DNA of 64,000 nucleotides from Vogesella mureinivorans (GCF_007644035.1 NZ_VMTV02000346.1:81948-145947), one strand, 5' to 3'; numbered from the stretch's first letter, positions 1-9,599 are shown. Program-made: numbers and translations. Notes: generated by a model not told the origin, from the letters alone.

Positions 1-811
1 GTTTCAGCTCGTCTTCGCGCCAGTGATGCTGGGCGCACGCAGCCGCCAGCTGCGGCACAGACAGCCCTGGCGGCTGCGCGGCAAAAAAGCTGGCCAGGTA
101 CAGCGGCGCTTCGTAGCTGTAGTTCCAGTAGTGGTGTAGCGCGGTATCCAGCGCCACCATCTCGTAGCGGCTGCAGGCCACCAGCGACAGGGCAAACTGC
201 TCTACCCAGTTACGCGGCACGACACGGGTAAACAAGTAGTCGCTGACACGGATCACGTCATCAAAAAAGGCAGTGCTGCCGGCCGGTACACCAATGGCCC
301 CGGCGTTCCACATCAGCAGGCTCGAGGTATCGACAATACCCAGCTGCTGCAGCTGCGCCTGTTTTTGCTGTACGTAGCGGTGGTAATCGGGGAAGAATGC
401 TGGCGAAAACGCGCCCTCGGGCACGTGCATGCAGCACAGCGGTGCCTGGCCACCATCGCCGCGCAGGCGGCTGAAGATGTCGTCCGGCAGGTCCAGCCAG
501 CGGGTATCGCAGTCTACATACAGCAGCGGGCCATCCAGCTCGTTACTGGCGCGGCGCAGTACATTCAGCTTGATGCGGTGCACGTAGTCGAACGTGCCAC
601 GGAATGCGGCCAACTCGGCGCGCTGCAGCACGATAGCGCGAATCAGCGGGTGCTGCGGCACTTCGCGGGCATCGTCGGTATACACCACGATACGGATATC
701 ATCGCGCTGCTGTTGCAACAGCAAATGCAGCAGGGTCAGTACCGAAAAACGGGTCTGGTCGTGGTATTTGCGGCTGCCGTGCGACAGGTACACGATATTG
801 ACGGGCATCAT
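1..811 (-). CDS. Putative glycosyltransferase, partial (C-terminus outside window)
   Basis: The frame is open from ATG at 811 (a second ATG follows at 808) to the window edge, so at least 270 residues with no stop. The N-terminus (MPVNIVYLSHGSRKYHDQTR) and the later stretch PLLYVDCDTRWLDLP look like a nucleotide-sugar transferase fold, with DCD as a candidate metal-binding DxD motif near residue 95. A WNAG motif near residue 180 is typical of GT-A enzymes that place an acceptor near the sugar. No signal peptide is visible, so it is probably cytoplasmic and could act in LPS, capsule or glycoprotein synthesis. Donor and acceptor cannot be deduced. The class is inferred from motif and fold-like pattern only. 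Confidence 0.6.
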   Translation of the reverse strand, partial: MMPVNIVYLSHGSRKYHDQTRFSVLTLLHLLLQQQRDDIRIVVYTDDAREVPQHPLIRAIVLQRAELAAFRGTFDYVHRIKLNVLRRASNELDGPLLYVDCDTRWLDLPDDIFSRLRGDGGQAPLCCMHVPEGAFSPAFFPDYHRYVQQKQAQLQQLGIVDTSSLLMWNAGAIGVPAGSTAFFDDVIRVSDYLFTRVVPRNWVEQFALSLVACSRYEMVALDTALHHYWNYSYEAPLYLASFFAAQPPGLSVPQLAAACAQHHWREDELK

Positions 812-924
812 CTAACAGGCTCGAAAACGTAAACCGGCATAGTGTAGACCATATGACTACGCCCTGTAGCTGACATTTCAGCCAAAGCCGGCGCGAGTCA
901 TATAGAAGAAAGTGGGCAGACATG

Positions 925-949
925 AAAAAAGGCAGCCGTAGCTGCCTTT
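925..949 (-). terminator. Rho-independent terminator of rpmE
   Basis: Inverted repeat AAAGGCAGC / GCTGCCTTT with a 4-nt loop, followed on the minus strand by a run of T. It lies 23 bp after the rpmE stop codon. Confidence 0.85.
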
Positions 950-971
950 ATGTCCATCTTGCAAGCGTGAA

Positions 972-1187
972 TTAGCGCTTGAAGAAGCTGCCGAACTTCT
1001 GGTTGAAGCGATCAACGCGACCAGCGGTATCAACGATCTTCTGTTTACCGGTGTAGAACGGGTGGCACTGGGAGCACACTTCGATATGGAAGGCGTCTTT
1101 AGCCATGGTGGACTTGGTGGTGAACTGGTTACCGCAGGAGCAGGTAACGGCTACTTCTTTGTAGTTCGGCTGGATATCGGCTTGCAT
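972..1187 (-). CDS. rpmE: 50S ribosomal protein L31, zinc-binding form
   Basis: The 71-residue protein starts [12 protein letters not shown], as in L31 proteins, and sits in the large ribosomal subunit. Cys16, Cys18, Cys38 and Cys41 (CSCG and CSQC) form the zinc site of the Cys-containing L31 paralogue. This form is usually swapped for a Cys-less paralogue in zinc starvation; no such paralogue is in the window. A strong terminator follows at once, so the gene looks monocistronic. Confidence 0.97.
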   Translation of the reverse strand: MQADIQPNYKEVAVTCSCGNQFTTKSTMAKDAFHIEVCSQCHPFYTGKQKIVDTAGRVDRFNQKFGSFFKR

Positions 1188-1273
1188 GGCTTTTCCTTAT
1201 TAACTCGGGTACAGGGGTTTTGCCTGTACTTCTTCAGAACGCGTGATTATCCAGACTAAAACCGGCATTGGCA

Positions 1274-1303
1274 AGGAAAAGCTGGCCGCGGCCAACCTTT
1301 CCT
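1274..1303 (-). terminator. Hairpin after cysS built on the dispersed motif
   Basis: The palindrome TGGCCGCGGCCA sits inside flanking arms AGGAAA / TTTCCT with two mismatches, ending in TTTT on the minus strand. It lies 25 bp past the cysS stop codon and contains GCGGCCAACC, a near copy of the dispersed 10-mer. The T-run is short, so termination strength is uncertain. Confidence 0.5.
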
Positions 1304-1327
1304 GCTATATGCGCGGTGTTTTCTCAA

Positions 1328-2701
1328 TCAGGCTCGGCGCCAGGTGGTGGCACCGGCGCTGTCTTCCAGCACGATACCGGCGGCGGTGAGTTCGTCGCGG
1401 ATACGGTCGGATTCGGCCCAGTTTTTGGCGGCACGGGCATCCTTGCGCGCCTGGATCAGCGCTTCTACCTGCTCGGCAGTCAGGCCGCCCTCGGCGCTAT
1501 CGCCTTGCAGGAAGGCTTCCGGGTCGCGCTGCAGCAGGCCCAGCACACCGCCCAGGTCTTTCAGCAGGCGTGCCAGCGCCAGGTCTTTGCTCTTGTTCAC
1601 TTCGCCCGCCAGCTCGAACAGCACCGACACCGCTTCGGAGGTACCAAAGTCGTCGTCCATCGCTGCCTTGAAGCGCGCGGCGTACGGGTTGGCCCAGTCG
1701 ATGCCGGTGCTGGCTGGCAGCGCCAGCCCGCGCAGCGCGGTGTACAGGCGGGTAAGGCCTTGCTTGGCGTCGTTGAGGATGCCGTCGGTAAAGTTCACCG
1801 GGCTGCGGTAGTGGCTGCGCACGATAAAGAAGCGGATCACTTCGCCATCAAAATGGCCCAGTACGTCGCGGATGGTAAAGAAGTTGCCCAGGCTCTTGGA
1901 CATCTTGGTGCCATCCACATTGATAAAGCCGTTGTGCATCCAGTAGTTCACGTACTGGTGGCCGTGCGCGCCTTCGCTTTGGGCAATTTCGTTTTCGTGG
2001 TGCGGGAACTGCAGGTCTTCGCCGCCGCCGTGGATATCGAAATGCTCACCCAGGTGGTGGCAGCTCATGGCCGAGCACTCGATGTGCCAGCCAGGGCGGC
2101 CGGCGCCCCACGGGCTTTGCCACTGCGGCTCGCCCGGCTTGGCGGCTTTCCACAGCACAAAGTCGAACGGGTCGCGTTTGTTCGGGTCTACGTCGATGCG
2201 CTCGCCGGCGCGCAGGCTTTCCAGCGTTTTGCCGGACAGCTTGCCGTAGCCTTCAAACTCGCGCACGGCGTAGTACACGTCGCCATTGGGCGCCGGGTAG
2301 GCCTTGCCACGGTGAATCAGCTTGCTGATGATGTCCTGCATGCCACCGATATGCTGGGTGGCGCGCGGCTCGAAGGTTGGCCGCAGCAGGCCCAGCGCTT
2401 CGGTATCGGCGTGCATGTCGGCGATGGTTTCTTCTACCAGCGCCTCGGCGCTAATGCCGCGCTCGGCAGAACGCTTGATGATCTTGTCGTCAATATCGGT
2501 AATATTGCGCACATAGGTCACGTCGTAGTTGCTGGCCGCAAACCAGCGGTAGATTACGTCAAAGGCGGTGAGCATGCGGGCGTGGCCGATATGGCACAGG
2601 TCATAGACAGTCATGCCACACACGTACATCTTTACCTGGCCGGGTACGAGCGGTTTGAATTCTTCTTTCTGGCGGGTCAGTGTGTTATAGAGCTTGAGCA
2701 T
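1328..2701 (-). CDS. cysS: Cysteinyl-tRNA synthetase
   Basis: Class I aminoacyl-tRNA synthetase of 457 residues, the usual length; it charges tRNA-Cys in the cytoplasm. The HIGH motif is at residues 37-40 and KMSKS near 267-271. Zinc ligands that discriminate cysteine are visible: Cys28 in [10 protein letters not shown], a Cys near 209 in WHIECSAM, and His in FPHHENE near 234-238. The C-terminal half carries the DALR helical region and a short anticodon-binding tail. It is followed by a motif-containing hairpin and is divergent from the ABC transporter gene at 2833. Confidence 0.97.
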   Translation of the reverse strand: MLKLYNTLTRQKEEFKPLVPGQVKMYVCGMTVYDLCHIGHARMLTAFDVIYRWFAASNYDVTYVRNITDIDDKIIKRSAERGISAEALVEETIADMHADTEALGLLRPTFEPRATQHIGGMQDIISKLIHRGKAYPAPNGDVYYAVREFEGYGKLSGKTLESLRAGERIDVDPNKRDPFDFVLWKAAKPGEPQWQSPWGAGRPGWHIECSAMSCHHLGEHFDIHGGGEDLQFPHHENEIAQSEGAHGHQYVNYWMHNGFINVDGTKMSKSLGNFFTIRDVLGHFDGEVIRFFIVRSHYRSPVNFTDGILNDAKQGLTRLYTALRGLALPASTGIDWANPYAARFKAAMDDDFGTSEAVSVLFELAGEVNKSKDLALARLLKDLGGVLGLLQRDPEAFLQGDSAEGGLTAEQVEALIQARKDARAAKNWAESDRIRDELTAAGIVLEDSAGATTWRRA

Positions 2702-2832
2702 GGCGTCTTAGCCTGTATCGGTTATCTAACGAACCGCTATTGTAGCAAAGCCGTCAAGCCCCTAGCGTGTAGCGTGGCCGGTAGCTGGCAGGCTTGGCCA
2801 AAACAACAAAACCAAGACAGGAGTAATGCATT

Positions 2833-4611
2833 GTGAATTGGGGAAGCGAAGTGCTGGCCAGCCTGGTATGGCTGGGCCAAGCCATGGTGATTACCCTGCT
2901 GCTCAGCGGCGGCGCGCTGTGGCTGCTGACACGCCACACGCAGTGGGGGCGGCAGTTCTGGCAGCTATCGGGCGACTACTTTCAGCCAAGCAAACACGGC
3001 TGGCGGCCCCTGCTGAGCCTGCTGCTGATTGTGCTGGTCACGCTGGCCGGCGTGCGGCTGAGCGTACTGTTTTCCAACTGGTACAACGGCATGTACACCG
3101 CGCTGCAAAAGCTGGACGAGAAAGCCTTCTGGGCGTCCATGCTGCTGTTTGCCGCGCTGGCCACGGCACACGTTGGCCGCGTGCTGTTTGAATACTATCT
3201 GCAGCAGGCGTTTGTGATCCGCTGGCGGCAGTGGCTGAACGAACATTTGCTGGGGCAATGGCTGCAGGGCCAGGCTTACTACCGCAGCCACCATCTGGCC
3301 ACCCCGGCGGATAACCCGGACCAGCGTATCCAGCAGGACATCAACAGCTTTGTCGGCAGCAGCCTGTCGCTGTCCATGGGCGTGATCGACGCGCTGGTGT
3401 CTACCTTCGAGTTCACCCTTATCCTGTGGGGTTTGTCGGGCGCACTGGCCATCTTCGGGGTGGAGATTCCGCGCAGCACGGTGTTCATTGCCTACATCTA
3501 CGTGATCATTGCCACGGTGTTTGCCTTCCGTATTGGCCGCCCGCTGATCCGCCTGAATTTCCTGAACGAAAAACTCAATGCCGACTACCGCTACAACCTG
3601 ATGCGGGTGCGCGAGTACAGCGAGAACATTGCCTTTTACCGCGGCGAGCAGGTAGAGGGCGCGGGCCTGCGCCACCGCTTTGGCGAGGTTATCGCCAATA
3701 GCTGGGCGCTGGTCTTCCGTAACCTGAAACTGAGTGGCTTCAACCTTACCGTGAGCCAGACCGGTGTGATTTTCCCTTTCCTGCTGCAGGCCAAGCGCTT
3801 TTTTGCCAAGGAAATCTCGCTGGGTGACATGGTGCAAACTGCCCAGGCATTTGGCCAGCTGCAAACCAACCTGTCGTTCTTTCGCACCTCGTACGACAAT
3901 TTTGCCGAGTACAAAGCCGTGCTGGACCGCCTGACCGGCTTCCAGGACGCCTGCCAGCAGGCCGTGCAGCTACCACAAGCCACCAGCAGCCACGCCGATA
4001 GCGGCCTGACGCTGCAAGACTTCACCGTACGCCGGCCAGACCAGCAGCTGCTGATCGACAAACTGCAGCTGTCGCTGCACAGCGGCGACGCGCTGCTGAT
4101 ACGCGGCCCGTCCGGTAGCGGCAAAACCACGCTGCTGCGCGCTATTGCCGGGCTGTGGCCACACTGCGACGGGCAGATTGCCTACCCGCAGCAAGCCGCG
4201 CTGTTCTTGTCGCAGCGCCCTTACCTGCCACTGGGCAGCCTGCGCGACGCGCTAAGCTACCCGCAAGCGGCCATTGCCGACAGCGCCCGCATCAGCAGCG
4301 TGCTGCAGGCCGTGCAGCTGGGGCAGCTGGCCAGCCGCCTGGATGAGGTAGCCGACTGGAGCCGCATCCTGTCGCTGGGCGAGCAGCAACGGCTGGCGTT
4401 TGGCCGCCTGCTGTTGGCCGCACCGCAAGTGGCTTTCCTGGACGAAGCCACCTCGGCCATGGACGAAGGGCTGGAAGACGCGCTGTACCGCCTGGTACGC
4501 AGCCAGCTGCCGGGCACGGTGCTGGTAAGCGTAGGCCACCGCAGCACGCTGCTGGCACACCATAGCCACCAGCTGCAGCTACAAGGCGAAGGGCGCTGGC
4601 AGCTGCAATAG
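2833..4611 (+). CDS. YddA/SbmA-like ABC transporter, fused permease and ATPase
   Basis: This 592-residue protein has an N-terminal membrane half with about six hydrophobic segments (roughly residues 10-330) and a C-terminal ATPase. Walker A is GPSGSGKTT near 424-432, the signature LSLGEQQR near 513, and Walker B VAFLDEATSA near 533-542. The membrane part (SNWYNGMYTALQKLDEKAFW) matches the ABC_membrane_2 family that includes E. coli YddA and peroxisomal ABCD proteins; the related SbmA/BacA proteins take up peptides. The substrate is unknown. The start is GTG, placed 9 bp after AGGAG at 2819-2823; ATG at 2826 is out of frame. The following 146 bp before the next gene show no clear terminator. 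Confidence 0.85.
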   Translation: MNWGSEVLASLVWLGQAMVITLLLSGGALWLLTRHTQWGRQFWQLSGDYFQPSKHGWRPLLSLLLIVLVTLAGVRLSVLFSNWYNGMYTALQKLDEKAFWASMLLFAALATAHVGRVLFEYYLQQAFVIRWRQWLNEHLLGQWLQGQAYYRSHHLATPADNPDQRIQQDINSFVGSSLSLSMGVIDALVSTFEFTLILWGLSGALAIFGVEIPRSTVFIAYIYVIIATVFAFRIGRPLIRLNFLNEKLNADYRYNLMRVREYSENIAFYRGEQVEGAGLRHRFGEVIANSWALVFRNLKLSGFNLTVSQTGVIFPFLLQAKRFFAKEISLGDMVQTAQAFGQLQTNLSFFRTSYDNFAEYKAVLDRLTGFQDACQQAVQLPQATSSHADSGLTLQDFTVRRPDQQLLIDKLQLSLHSGDALLIRGPSGSGKTTLLRAIAGLWPHCDGQIAYPQQAALFLSQRPYLPLGSLRDALSYPQAAIADSARISSVLQAVQLGQLASRLDEVADWSRILSLGEQQRLAFGRLLLAAPQVAFLDEATSAMDEGLEDALYRLVRSQLPGTVLVSVGHRSTLLAHHSHQLQLQGEGRWQLQ

Positions 4612-4757
4612 CCGTGCACCATGCAAGCTGGCCGTGTCTGGCCGGCTTGCCGGTTTCACAACAGAAGCACAGGCTATCAAGTGAGCGCTATATATAAATA
4701 CTGTTAAATTATTCATAATGGGTGATAATTTGACATTCGGCCCTTTGCGAGAAACCC

Positions 4758-6143
4758 ATGACAGCCCCCTCTTCCTGTGGCCCTTTGCTGGCAGCACTCG
4801 GCGCCTTGCTGGGCGAGCGCATCTCCACCAGTGATGCGGTGCGTGCCCATCATGGCCACGATGAATCCTGCCACACGGATGCGCTGCCCGACGCGGTAGT
4901 GTGGCCGCACAGCACGGCGGAAGTCAGCGCGATTGCCTGCCTGTGCAGCCAGTACGGTGTACCGATGATCCCCTACGGTGCAGGCAGCTCGGTAGAGGGC
5001 CATACCCTGGCGATACATGGTGGCATCAGCATTGACCTGTCGCAGATGCAGCGCATCGTGGCGGTACACGAAGCGGACCTGACCGCCACGGTAGAAGCCG
5101 GCGTAACCCGCATGCAGCTCAACCGTGAGCTGCGCCACAGCGGGCTGTTCTTTCCCATCGACCCCGGCGCCGATGCCACACTGGGCGGCATGACCGCCAC
5201 CCGCGCCAGCGGCACCAACGCAGTACGCTACGGCACCATGCGCGAAAACGTGCTGGCGCTCACCGCCGTCCTGGCCAGCGGCGAGGTAGTACACACCGGC
5301 ACCCGTGCACGAAAATCCTCTGCCGGCTACGACCTGACCCGGCTGCTGGTAGGGTCGGAAGGCACGCTGGCCATCATTACCGAAGTCACCGTGCGTCTGT
5401 ATGGCATGCCGGAAGCGATGTCGGCTGCGGTGGTAAATTTCGACAGCGTAGCCGGTGCGGTAGACACCGTTATCCAGAGCATCCAGTGCGGCATACCCCT
5501 GGCCCGCGCCGAAATGCTGGACGCACTGACCATGCAAGCGGTGAACCGCCACAGCCGTACCGACTACCCCGAGCGCCCCACCCTGTTTCTGGAGTTTCAC
5601 GGCACAACCGCCAGCGTGGCCGAGCAGGCCGCCATGGTAGGCGAGCTGGCCGCGGCCAACGGTGGCGGCGGCTTTGCCTGGGCCACGCGCGACGAAGAGC
5701 GCAACCGCCTGTGGCAAGCCCGCCATAACGCCTACTTTGCCGGCCTGCAGCTACAGCCTGGCAGCCGCTGCGTGGCGACCGATGTGTGCGTACCGATTTC
5801 GCGGCTAAGCGAGTGCATAGAGGCCACCTATGCCGACCTGCACGCACAAGGCATGCAAGCGCCGTTGTTCGGCCACGTGGGGGACGGCAACTTTCACCTG
5901 ATGCTGCTGGTGCAGCCCGGCGACGAGGCCGCCATGGCACAGGCCAAAAGCGTGAACCACCGCCTGATACAGCGGGCACAAGACATGGAAGGCACCTGCA
6001 CCGGCGAACACGGCATCGGTATCGGCAAGCAGCCTTATCTGGCCGCCGAGGCCGGTACGCACGGCATTGCCATGATGCGCGCCATCAAGCAGGCGCTGGA
6101 CCCGGCGCAGCTGCTGAACCCCGGAAAGATTTTCTCGCGCTAG
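4758..6143 (+). CDS. FAD-linked D-lactate/glycolate dehydrogenase (DLD/GlcD family)
   Basis: The protein has 461 residues. The N-terminal FAD_binding_4 domain spans about residues 35-215, with the flavin loop YGAGSSVEGHT and the block GGMTATRASGTNAVRYG. The C-terminal FAD-oxidase domain ends with GHVGDGNFH and GEHGIGIGKQPYL, hallmarks of D-lactate dehydrogenase (cytochrome) and glycolate oxidase GlcD. Such enzymes oxidise a D-2-hydroxy acid to the 2-oxo acid and pass electrons to cytochrome or quinone. There is no glcE/glcF neighbour, so a stand-alone D-lactate dehydrogenase is the better guess. The next gene begins 2 bp after its stop, so the two are probably cotranscribed. Confidence 0.85.
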   Translation: MTAPSSCGPLLAALGALLGERISTSDAVRAHHGHDESCHTDALPDAVVWPHSTAEVSAIACLCSQYGVPMIPYGAGSSVEGHTLAIHGGISIDLSQMQRIVAVHEADLTATVEAGVTRMQLNRELRHSGLFFPIDPGADATLGGMTATRASGTNAVRYGTMRENVLALTAVLASGEVVHTGTRARKSSAGYDLTRLLVGSEGTLAIITEVTVRLYGMPEAMSAAVVNFDSVAGAVDTVIQSIQCGIPLARAEMLDALTMQAVNRHSRTDYPERPTLFLEFHGTTASVAEQAAMVGELAAANGGGGFAWATRDEERNRLWQARHNAYFAGLQLQPGSRCVATDVCVPISRLSECIEATYADLHAQGMQAPLFGHVGDGNFHLMLLVQPGDEAAMAQAKSVNHRLIQRAQDMEGTCTGEHGIGIGKQPYLAAEAGTHGIAMMRAIKQALDPAQLLNPGKIFSR

Positions 6144-6144
6144 C

Positions 6145-7308
6145 ATGACCATGCAGGACAAGCCCTATCGCATGGCGCGTTTTCATACCCGGCAGGATCA
6201 GCAAGCACTGGTAGCCAGGCGTACGGCTGCGTTACTGGTGGGCAGCATCTTCACGTTGATGTTCTGCCTGGAATACGTGCAGAACTACGCCCACTGGCAG
6301 AGCATTCTGGTGCCACGGGTACTAGCCATCTGCTGGTCTTTTGGTGCACTCATACTTATGCACCGCCGTGGCGCTAGGCTGTGGGGCAATATTTTTCACG
6401 TGAGTGCAGGCCTGACCTACCCGGCTGTCGTGGTGTGGTTTGGGTACGAGCTGCACACTATCGGCATAAGCTACCTGACCATGACAGCAGGCTTTGCCAT
6501 GGTAGACCTGGTACTGATAGCCACAACCTCGCGCTTTCCCTTGCTCTGTGTCGCCGTACTCTGCAACTGGCTCATTGCCATCGCGTCATTGCTGCTATTC
6601 GACCTGCCCAGCTTTGCCATCACCACCGTCATCGAAAACGCCACCATCAGCATGCTGCTAAGCCTGGCGGTGGGGCGCATCATGTGCAAGCAGGCCCGGC
6701 GCCACTACGACAACCTGCACTTGCTGAAAAAAGCCCGACAACGCGCCGAGCAAGCCATGCGCCAGCTCGCCAGCAGCCACCGCGAAATGCAGCACATGGC
6801 CGACCGCGACCTGCTTACCGGCCTGTACAACCGGCGCGCAGGCATACGCCACATCAGCCAGCTACTGGAACACGCCGCCGGGCAAGGCGAAAAAGCCTTG
6901 CTGGAAATCGACCTGGACCGCTTTAAACCCATCAATGACCAATACGGCCACAAAGCGGGTGATGTGGTGCTGCAGATCACGGCAGAGCGCCTGCTGACCA
7001 CGCTGCAACAGCAGGATGTCTGCTGCCGCTTTGGCGGTGATGAATTCATCGTGGCACTGTGCCGGGACAGCAGCCAGGCTATCCGCCATACCATAGACGA
7101 GCTGGACTACGCGCTAAGCCGCCCCATCGCCCTGCCATCCGGCGCCGTGGTCTCGGTAAGCGCCAGCATCGGCTACTGCGCGATCAACGCCCAAAGCAAG
7201 CTGGAAGCACTGATCGAGCAAGCCGACAATGCCATGTACCTGAAAAAGCGCGAACGCAGCAGCAACCCGCAACAGGCCTTTGCCGAGCGGCGGCAGCAAC
7301 GCACGTAG
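6145..7308 (+). CDS. Membrane-bound GGDEF diguanylate cyclase
   Basis: Protein of 387 residues. Residues ~30-190 hold about six hydrophobic segments, followed by a short coiled linker (KARQRAEQAMRQLASSHREM) and a GGDEF domain from about 215. The active site is intact (CCRFGGDEFIVAL, GGDEF near 297-301), so it should make cyclic-di-GMP. The inhibitory I-site RxxD that normally ends five residues before GGDEF reads QQQD, so the arginine is missing and product inhibition is probably weak. There is no EAL domain. It is probably translated with the upstream dehydrogenase (2 bp gap). The input signal of the membrane domain is unknown. Confidence 0.9.
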   Translation: MTMQDKPYRMARFHTRQDQQALVARRTAALLVGSIFTLMFCLEYVQNYAHWQSILVPRVLAICWSFGALILMHRRGARLWGNIFHVSAGLTYPAVVVWFGYELHTIGISYLTMTAGFAMVDLVLIATTSRFPLLCVAVLCNWLIAIASLLLFDLPSFAITTVIENATISMLLSLAVGRIMCKQARRHYDNLHLLKKARQRAEQAMRQLASSHREMQHMADRDLLTGLYNRRAGIRHISQLLEHAAGQGEKALLEIDLDRFKPINDQYGHKAGDVVLQITAERLLTTLQQQDVCCRFGGDEFIVALCRDSSQAIRHTIDELDYALSRPIALPSGAVVSVSASIGYCAINAQSKLEALIEQADNAMYLKKRERSSNPQQAFAERRQQRT

Positions 7309-7371
7309 CGCTAGCCGCCAGGCACAACAGGCACTACACTGCCGCCAGACTTTTGCAGCAGGAAGAATGAC

Positions 7372-7767
7372 TTGGCCCAGCTCCACCCGGATGACGTGAC
7401 CTTTACCGCCATACGCGCCCAGGGCGCGGGCGGGCAAAACGTGAACAAGGTGTCGTCCGCTATCCACCTGCGCTTTGATATCCGCGCCTCGCGCCTGCCG
7501 GACAGCCTGAAAGAGAAGCTATTGGCCGGTAGCGACCAGCGCATCAACAAAGACGGTGTAGTCATTATCAAGGCGCAGCAGTACCGCACGCAGGAGCAAA
7601 ACCGCCATGATGCACTGCAGCGCCTGCAGGCCATGATCGATGCGGCCAACATCACGATTAAGGCACGCAAGGCCACCAAACCCACCTGGGGCAGCCAGCA
7701 GCGCCGGTTGGCAGGCAAATGCAATCGCGGTAGCATCAAGGCCATGCGCGGAAAAGTAGACTACTGA
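7372..7767 (+). CDS. arfB: Peptidyl-tRNA hydrolase ArfB (stalled-ribosome rescue)
   Basis: The 131-residue protein carries the release-factor GGQ motif at residues 20-22 ([13 protein letters not shown]), followed by SSAIHLRFD, and a basic C-terminal tail rich in Lys and Arg. This is the layout of ArfB (YaeJ), which places its tail in the empty mRNA channel and hydrolyses peptidyl-tRNA on non-stop ribosomes. The reading frame starts with TTG at 7372, preceded by AGGA at 7360-7363; the nearby ATG at 7366 is out of frame. It lacks the stop-codon recognition domain of RF1/RF2. Confidence 0.92.
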   Translation: MAQLHPDDVTFTAIRAQGAGGQNVNKVSSAIHLRFDIRASRLPDSLKEKLLAGSDQRINKDGVVIIKAQQYRTQEQNRHDALQRLQAMIDAANITIKARKATKPTWGSQQRRLAGKCNRGSIKAMRGKVDY

Positions 7768-7807
7768 CATGTTGCACTGCGGCTGGCAATCCGGCTGCAT
7801 CTGTCCT

Positions 7808-7834
7808 TAAATTCATTCACATCCACGCCTTGCA
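7808..7834 (+). promoter_or_regulatory. Weak sigma-28-like promoter candidate for motA
   Basis: TAAATTCA, an 11-nt spacer and GCCTTGCA partly match TAAAGTTT-N11-GCCGATAA. The -10 match is poor (about 4 of 8), so this is tentative. It rests on spacing and on the fact that stator genes are often FliA-dependent. Confidence 0.25.
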
Positions 7835-7855
7835 CACTTAGGGGAACGCAGGCTC

Positions 7856-8716
7856 ATGAACGTTGGTATCGGTTATCTCATCGCCTTGGGTTGTATCTTT
7901 GGTGCTTACATCATCCACGGCGGCAATATGCAGGTCATCATCAAGGCGCTGCCTACAGAAATGATGGCCATTCTGGGTGGTGCCATCGGTGCCTTCGTGG
8001 TGGCCAACCAGGGCAAAACGCTCAAAGCGGTTAAAGCTGCGCTGCCCACGCTATTCAAAGGCTCGCATTACACCAAAGCCCGCTATATGGACCTGCTGGG
8101 CATGCTGTTCGAGATTCTGGTCAAGATTCGTAAAGAAGGCCTGATGTCGGTAGAAAAGGACATCGAAGACCCGCACAGCAGCGCGGTATTCTCCAAATAC
8201 GAAGCTATCGCCCACGACCATCACGTGATGGACTTCATCACCGATTACCTGCGCATCATGGTGTCCGGCAACCTGAACGCCATGGAAATCGAAAACCTGA
8301 TGGATATCGAAATTGAAACCCATCACCACGAAGGCCATGTTCCGGCAGCCGCCATCACGCGCCTGGGCGATGCGCTGCCGGCGTTCGGTATCGTGGCGGC
8401 GGTGCTGGGTGTGGTGAACACCATGGGCTCGGTGGGCCAGCCCCCGGCCGTACTGGGCGGCATGATCGGCTCGGCACTGGTGGGGACCTTCCTGGGTATT
8501 TTGCTGGCCTACGGTATTGTGGCGCCGCTGGGCACCTTGCTAGAGCAGAAACTGGACGAGAGCTCCAAAGAGTTCCAGTGCATCAAGACCGTGCTGCTGG
8601 CCAGCATGCAGGGCTACGCCCCGCAAACCGCTGTAGAGTTTGGCCGCAAGGTGCTGTACTCCACCGAGCGCCCTACTTTCCAGGAGCTGGAAGAAAGCAT
8701 CAAAGGCAAGAAATAA
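7856..8716 (+). CDS. motA: Flagellar motor stator protein MotA
   Basis: Proton-type MotA of 286 residues, full length, with four membrane segments. The cytoplasmic loop has SVEKDIEDP, where the Glu and the following acidic residues correspond to the rotor-contact region of E. coli MotA. The conserved prolines are present in ALPAFGIVAAVLG and IVAPLGT. The start has GGGGAACGCAGG just upstream. Stator function needs MotB, yet no motB follows: a strong terminator comes next and then an unrelated HD-domain gene. MotB must be encoded elsewhere. Confidence 0.95.
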   Translation: MNVGIGYLIALGCIFGAYIIHGGNMQVIIKALPTEMMAILGGAIGAFVVANQGKTLKAVKAALPTLFKGSHYTKARYMDLLGMLFEILVKIRKEGLMSVEKDIEDPHSSAVFSKYEAIAHDHHVMDFITDYLRIMVSGNLNAMEIENLMDIEIETHHHEGHVPAAAITRLGDALPAFGIVAAVLGVVNTMGSVGQPPAVLGGMIGSALVGTFLGILLAYGIVAPLGTLLEQKLDESSKEFQCIKTVLLASMQGYAPQTAVEFGRKVLYSTERPTFQELEESIKGKK

Positions 8717-8732
8717 CCCGCCTCATGCCGAT

Positions 8733-8763
8733 AAAAGCGCCCTGTGGGGCGCTTTTGTTTTTT
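8733..8763 (+). terminator. Terminator of motA
   Basis: AAAAGCGCCC / GGGCGCTTTT with a 4-nt loop, then GTTTTTT. It separates motA from the next gene, showing that motA is not cotranscribed with a downstream motB. Confidence 0.9.
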
Positions 8764-8831
8764 GGCCGGCCGAGCATTGACAGCGGGCCCTTGGGCTTTT
8801 TTAATGAGCGGCCTTTATCGGAAAGCCCCCC

Positions 8832-9485
8832 ATGACGCACGAGCTACCCCACTGGCAGGCATGCTGCCGCAAGCTGGCAACCCGCCACGCAGGCAACGAC
8901 GGCGCCCACGACCTGGCCCACCTGCAGCGCGTCTGGCAAAGCGCCAGCCAGCTGCTGGCCAGCTACCCGCAAGCCGATGCGCTGGTCGTGATGGCTGCCT
9001 GCTACCTGCACGATCTGGTGAACCTGCCCAAGAACCACCCGGAACGCCACCTAGCCTCGCGCCAGGCCGCCGCGCTAGCGTGCAGCGAGCTGGCAGCCGC
9101 CGGCTTCCCGGCCGACAAGTTGGCCGCAGTAGGCCACGCTATCGAGGCGCACAGCTTTTCTGCCGCCATCACGCCGCAAACACTGGAAGCGCAAATCGTG
9201 CAGGACGCCGACCGGCTGGATGCGCTGGGCGCGGTGGGCCTGGCCAGGCTGTTTTACACCGCCGGCAAAATGGACAGCCAGCTGGCACACCCGGACGACC
9301 CGCAGGCCAGGCAGCGCGCGCTGGATGACCGCCGCTACGCACTGGACCACATTACCGTGAAGCTGGCTACCCTGCCCGCCAGCATGCAAACCGAAGCCGG
9401 CCGCGCACTGGGCGAACAGCGTCTGGCGTGGGTGATGCAGTTCCGTGCCACCTTTCTGGCGGAATGGGGTACCACCCCAGCCTGA
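8832..9485 (+). CDS. HD-domain metal-dependent phosphohydrolase (YedJ-like)
   Basis: Protein of 217 residues with the HD signature in order: His in HDLAHLQRVW near residue 21, the His-Asp pair in ACYLHDLVN near 60, His in GHAIEAHSF near 104, and Asp in VQDADRLDALG near 121. This is the compact YedJ/YpgQ-type HD family, whose members hydrolyse nucleotides or similar phosphate esters with a divalent metal. The physiological substrate is not known. It is soluble and cytoplasmic. The next gene, glsA, starts 114 bp downstream past a copy of the dispersed 10-mer. Confidence 0.8.
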   Translation: MTHELPHWQACCRKLATRHAGNDGAHDLAHLQRVWQSASQLLASYPQADALVVMAACYLHDLVNLPKNHPERHLASRQAAALACSELAAAGFPADKLAAVGHAIEAHSFSAAITPQTLEAQIVQDADRLDALGAVGLARLFYTAGKMDSQLAHPDDPQARQRALDDRRYALDHITVKLATLPASMQTEAGRALGEQRLAWVMQFRATFLAEWGTTPA

Positions 9486-9599
9486 ATGCACGCGGGCAGC
9501 GCCCGCGGCAGCCTGCGGCCAACCCTGGCGGCAGGGCCCGGCAGCAGGGTGGCAAAGACCACCCGCGCCACCTTCTCTACCACAACACCTGTGATAAAA

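Noticed and set aside
1268-2836. Long plus-strand open frame of 522 codons
   Set aside because: It is antisense to cysS, whose motifs are intact; the frame is open only because of high GC and codon bias.
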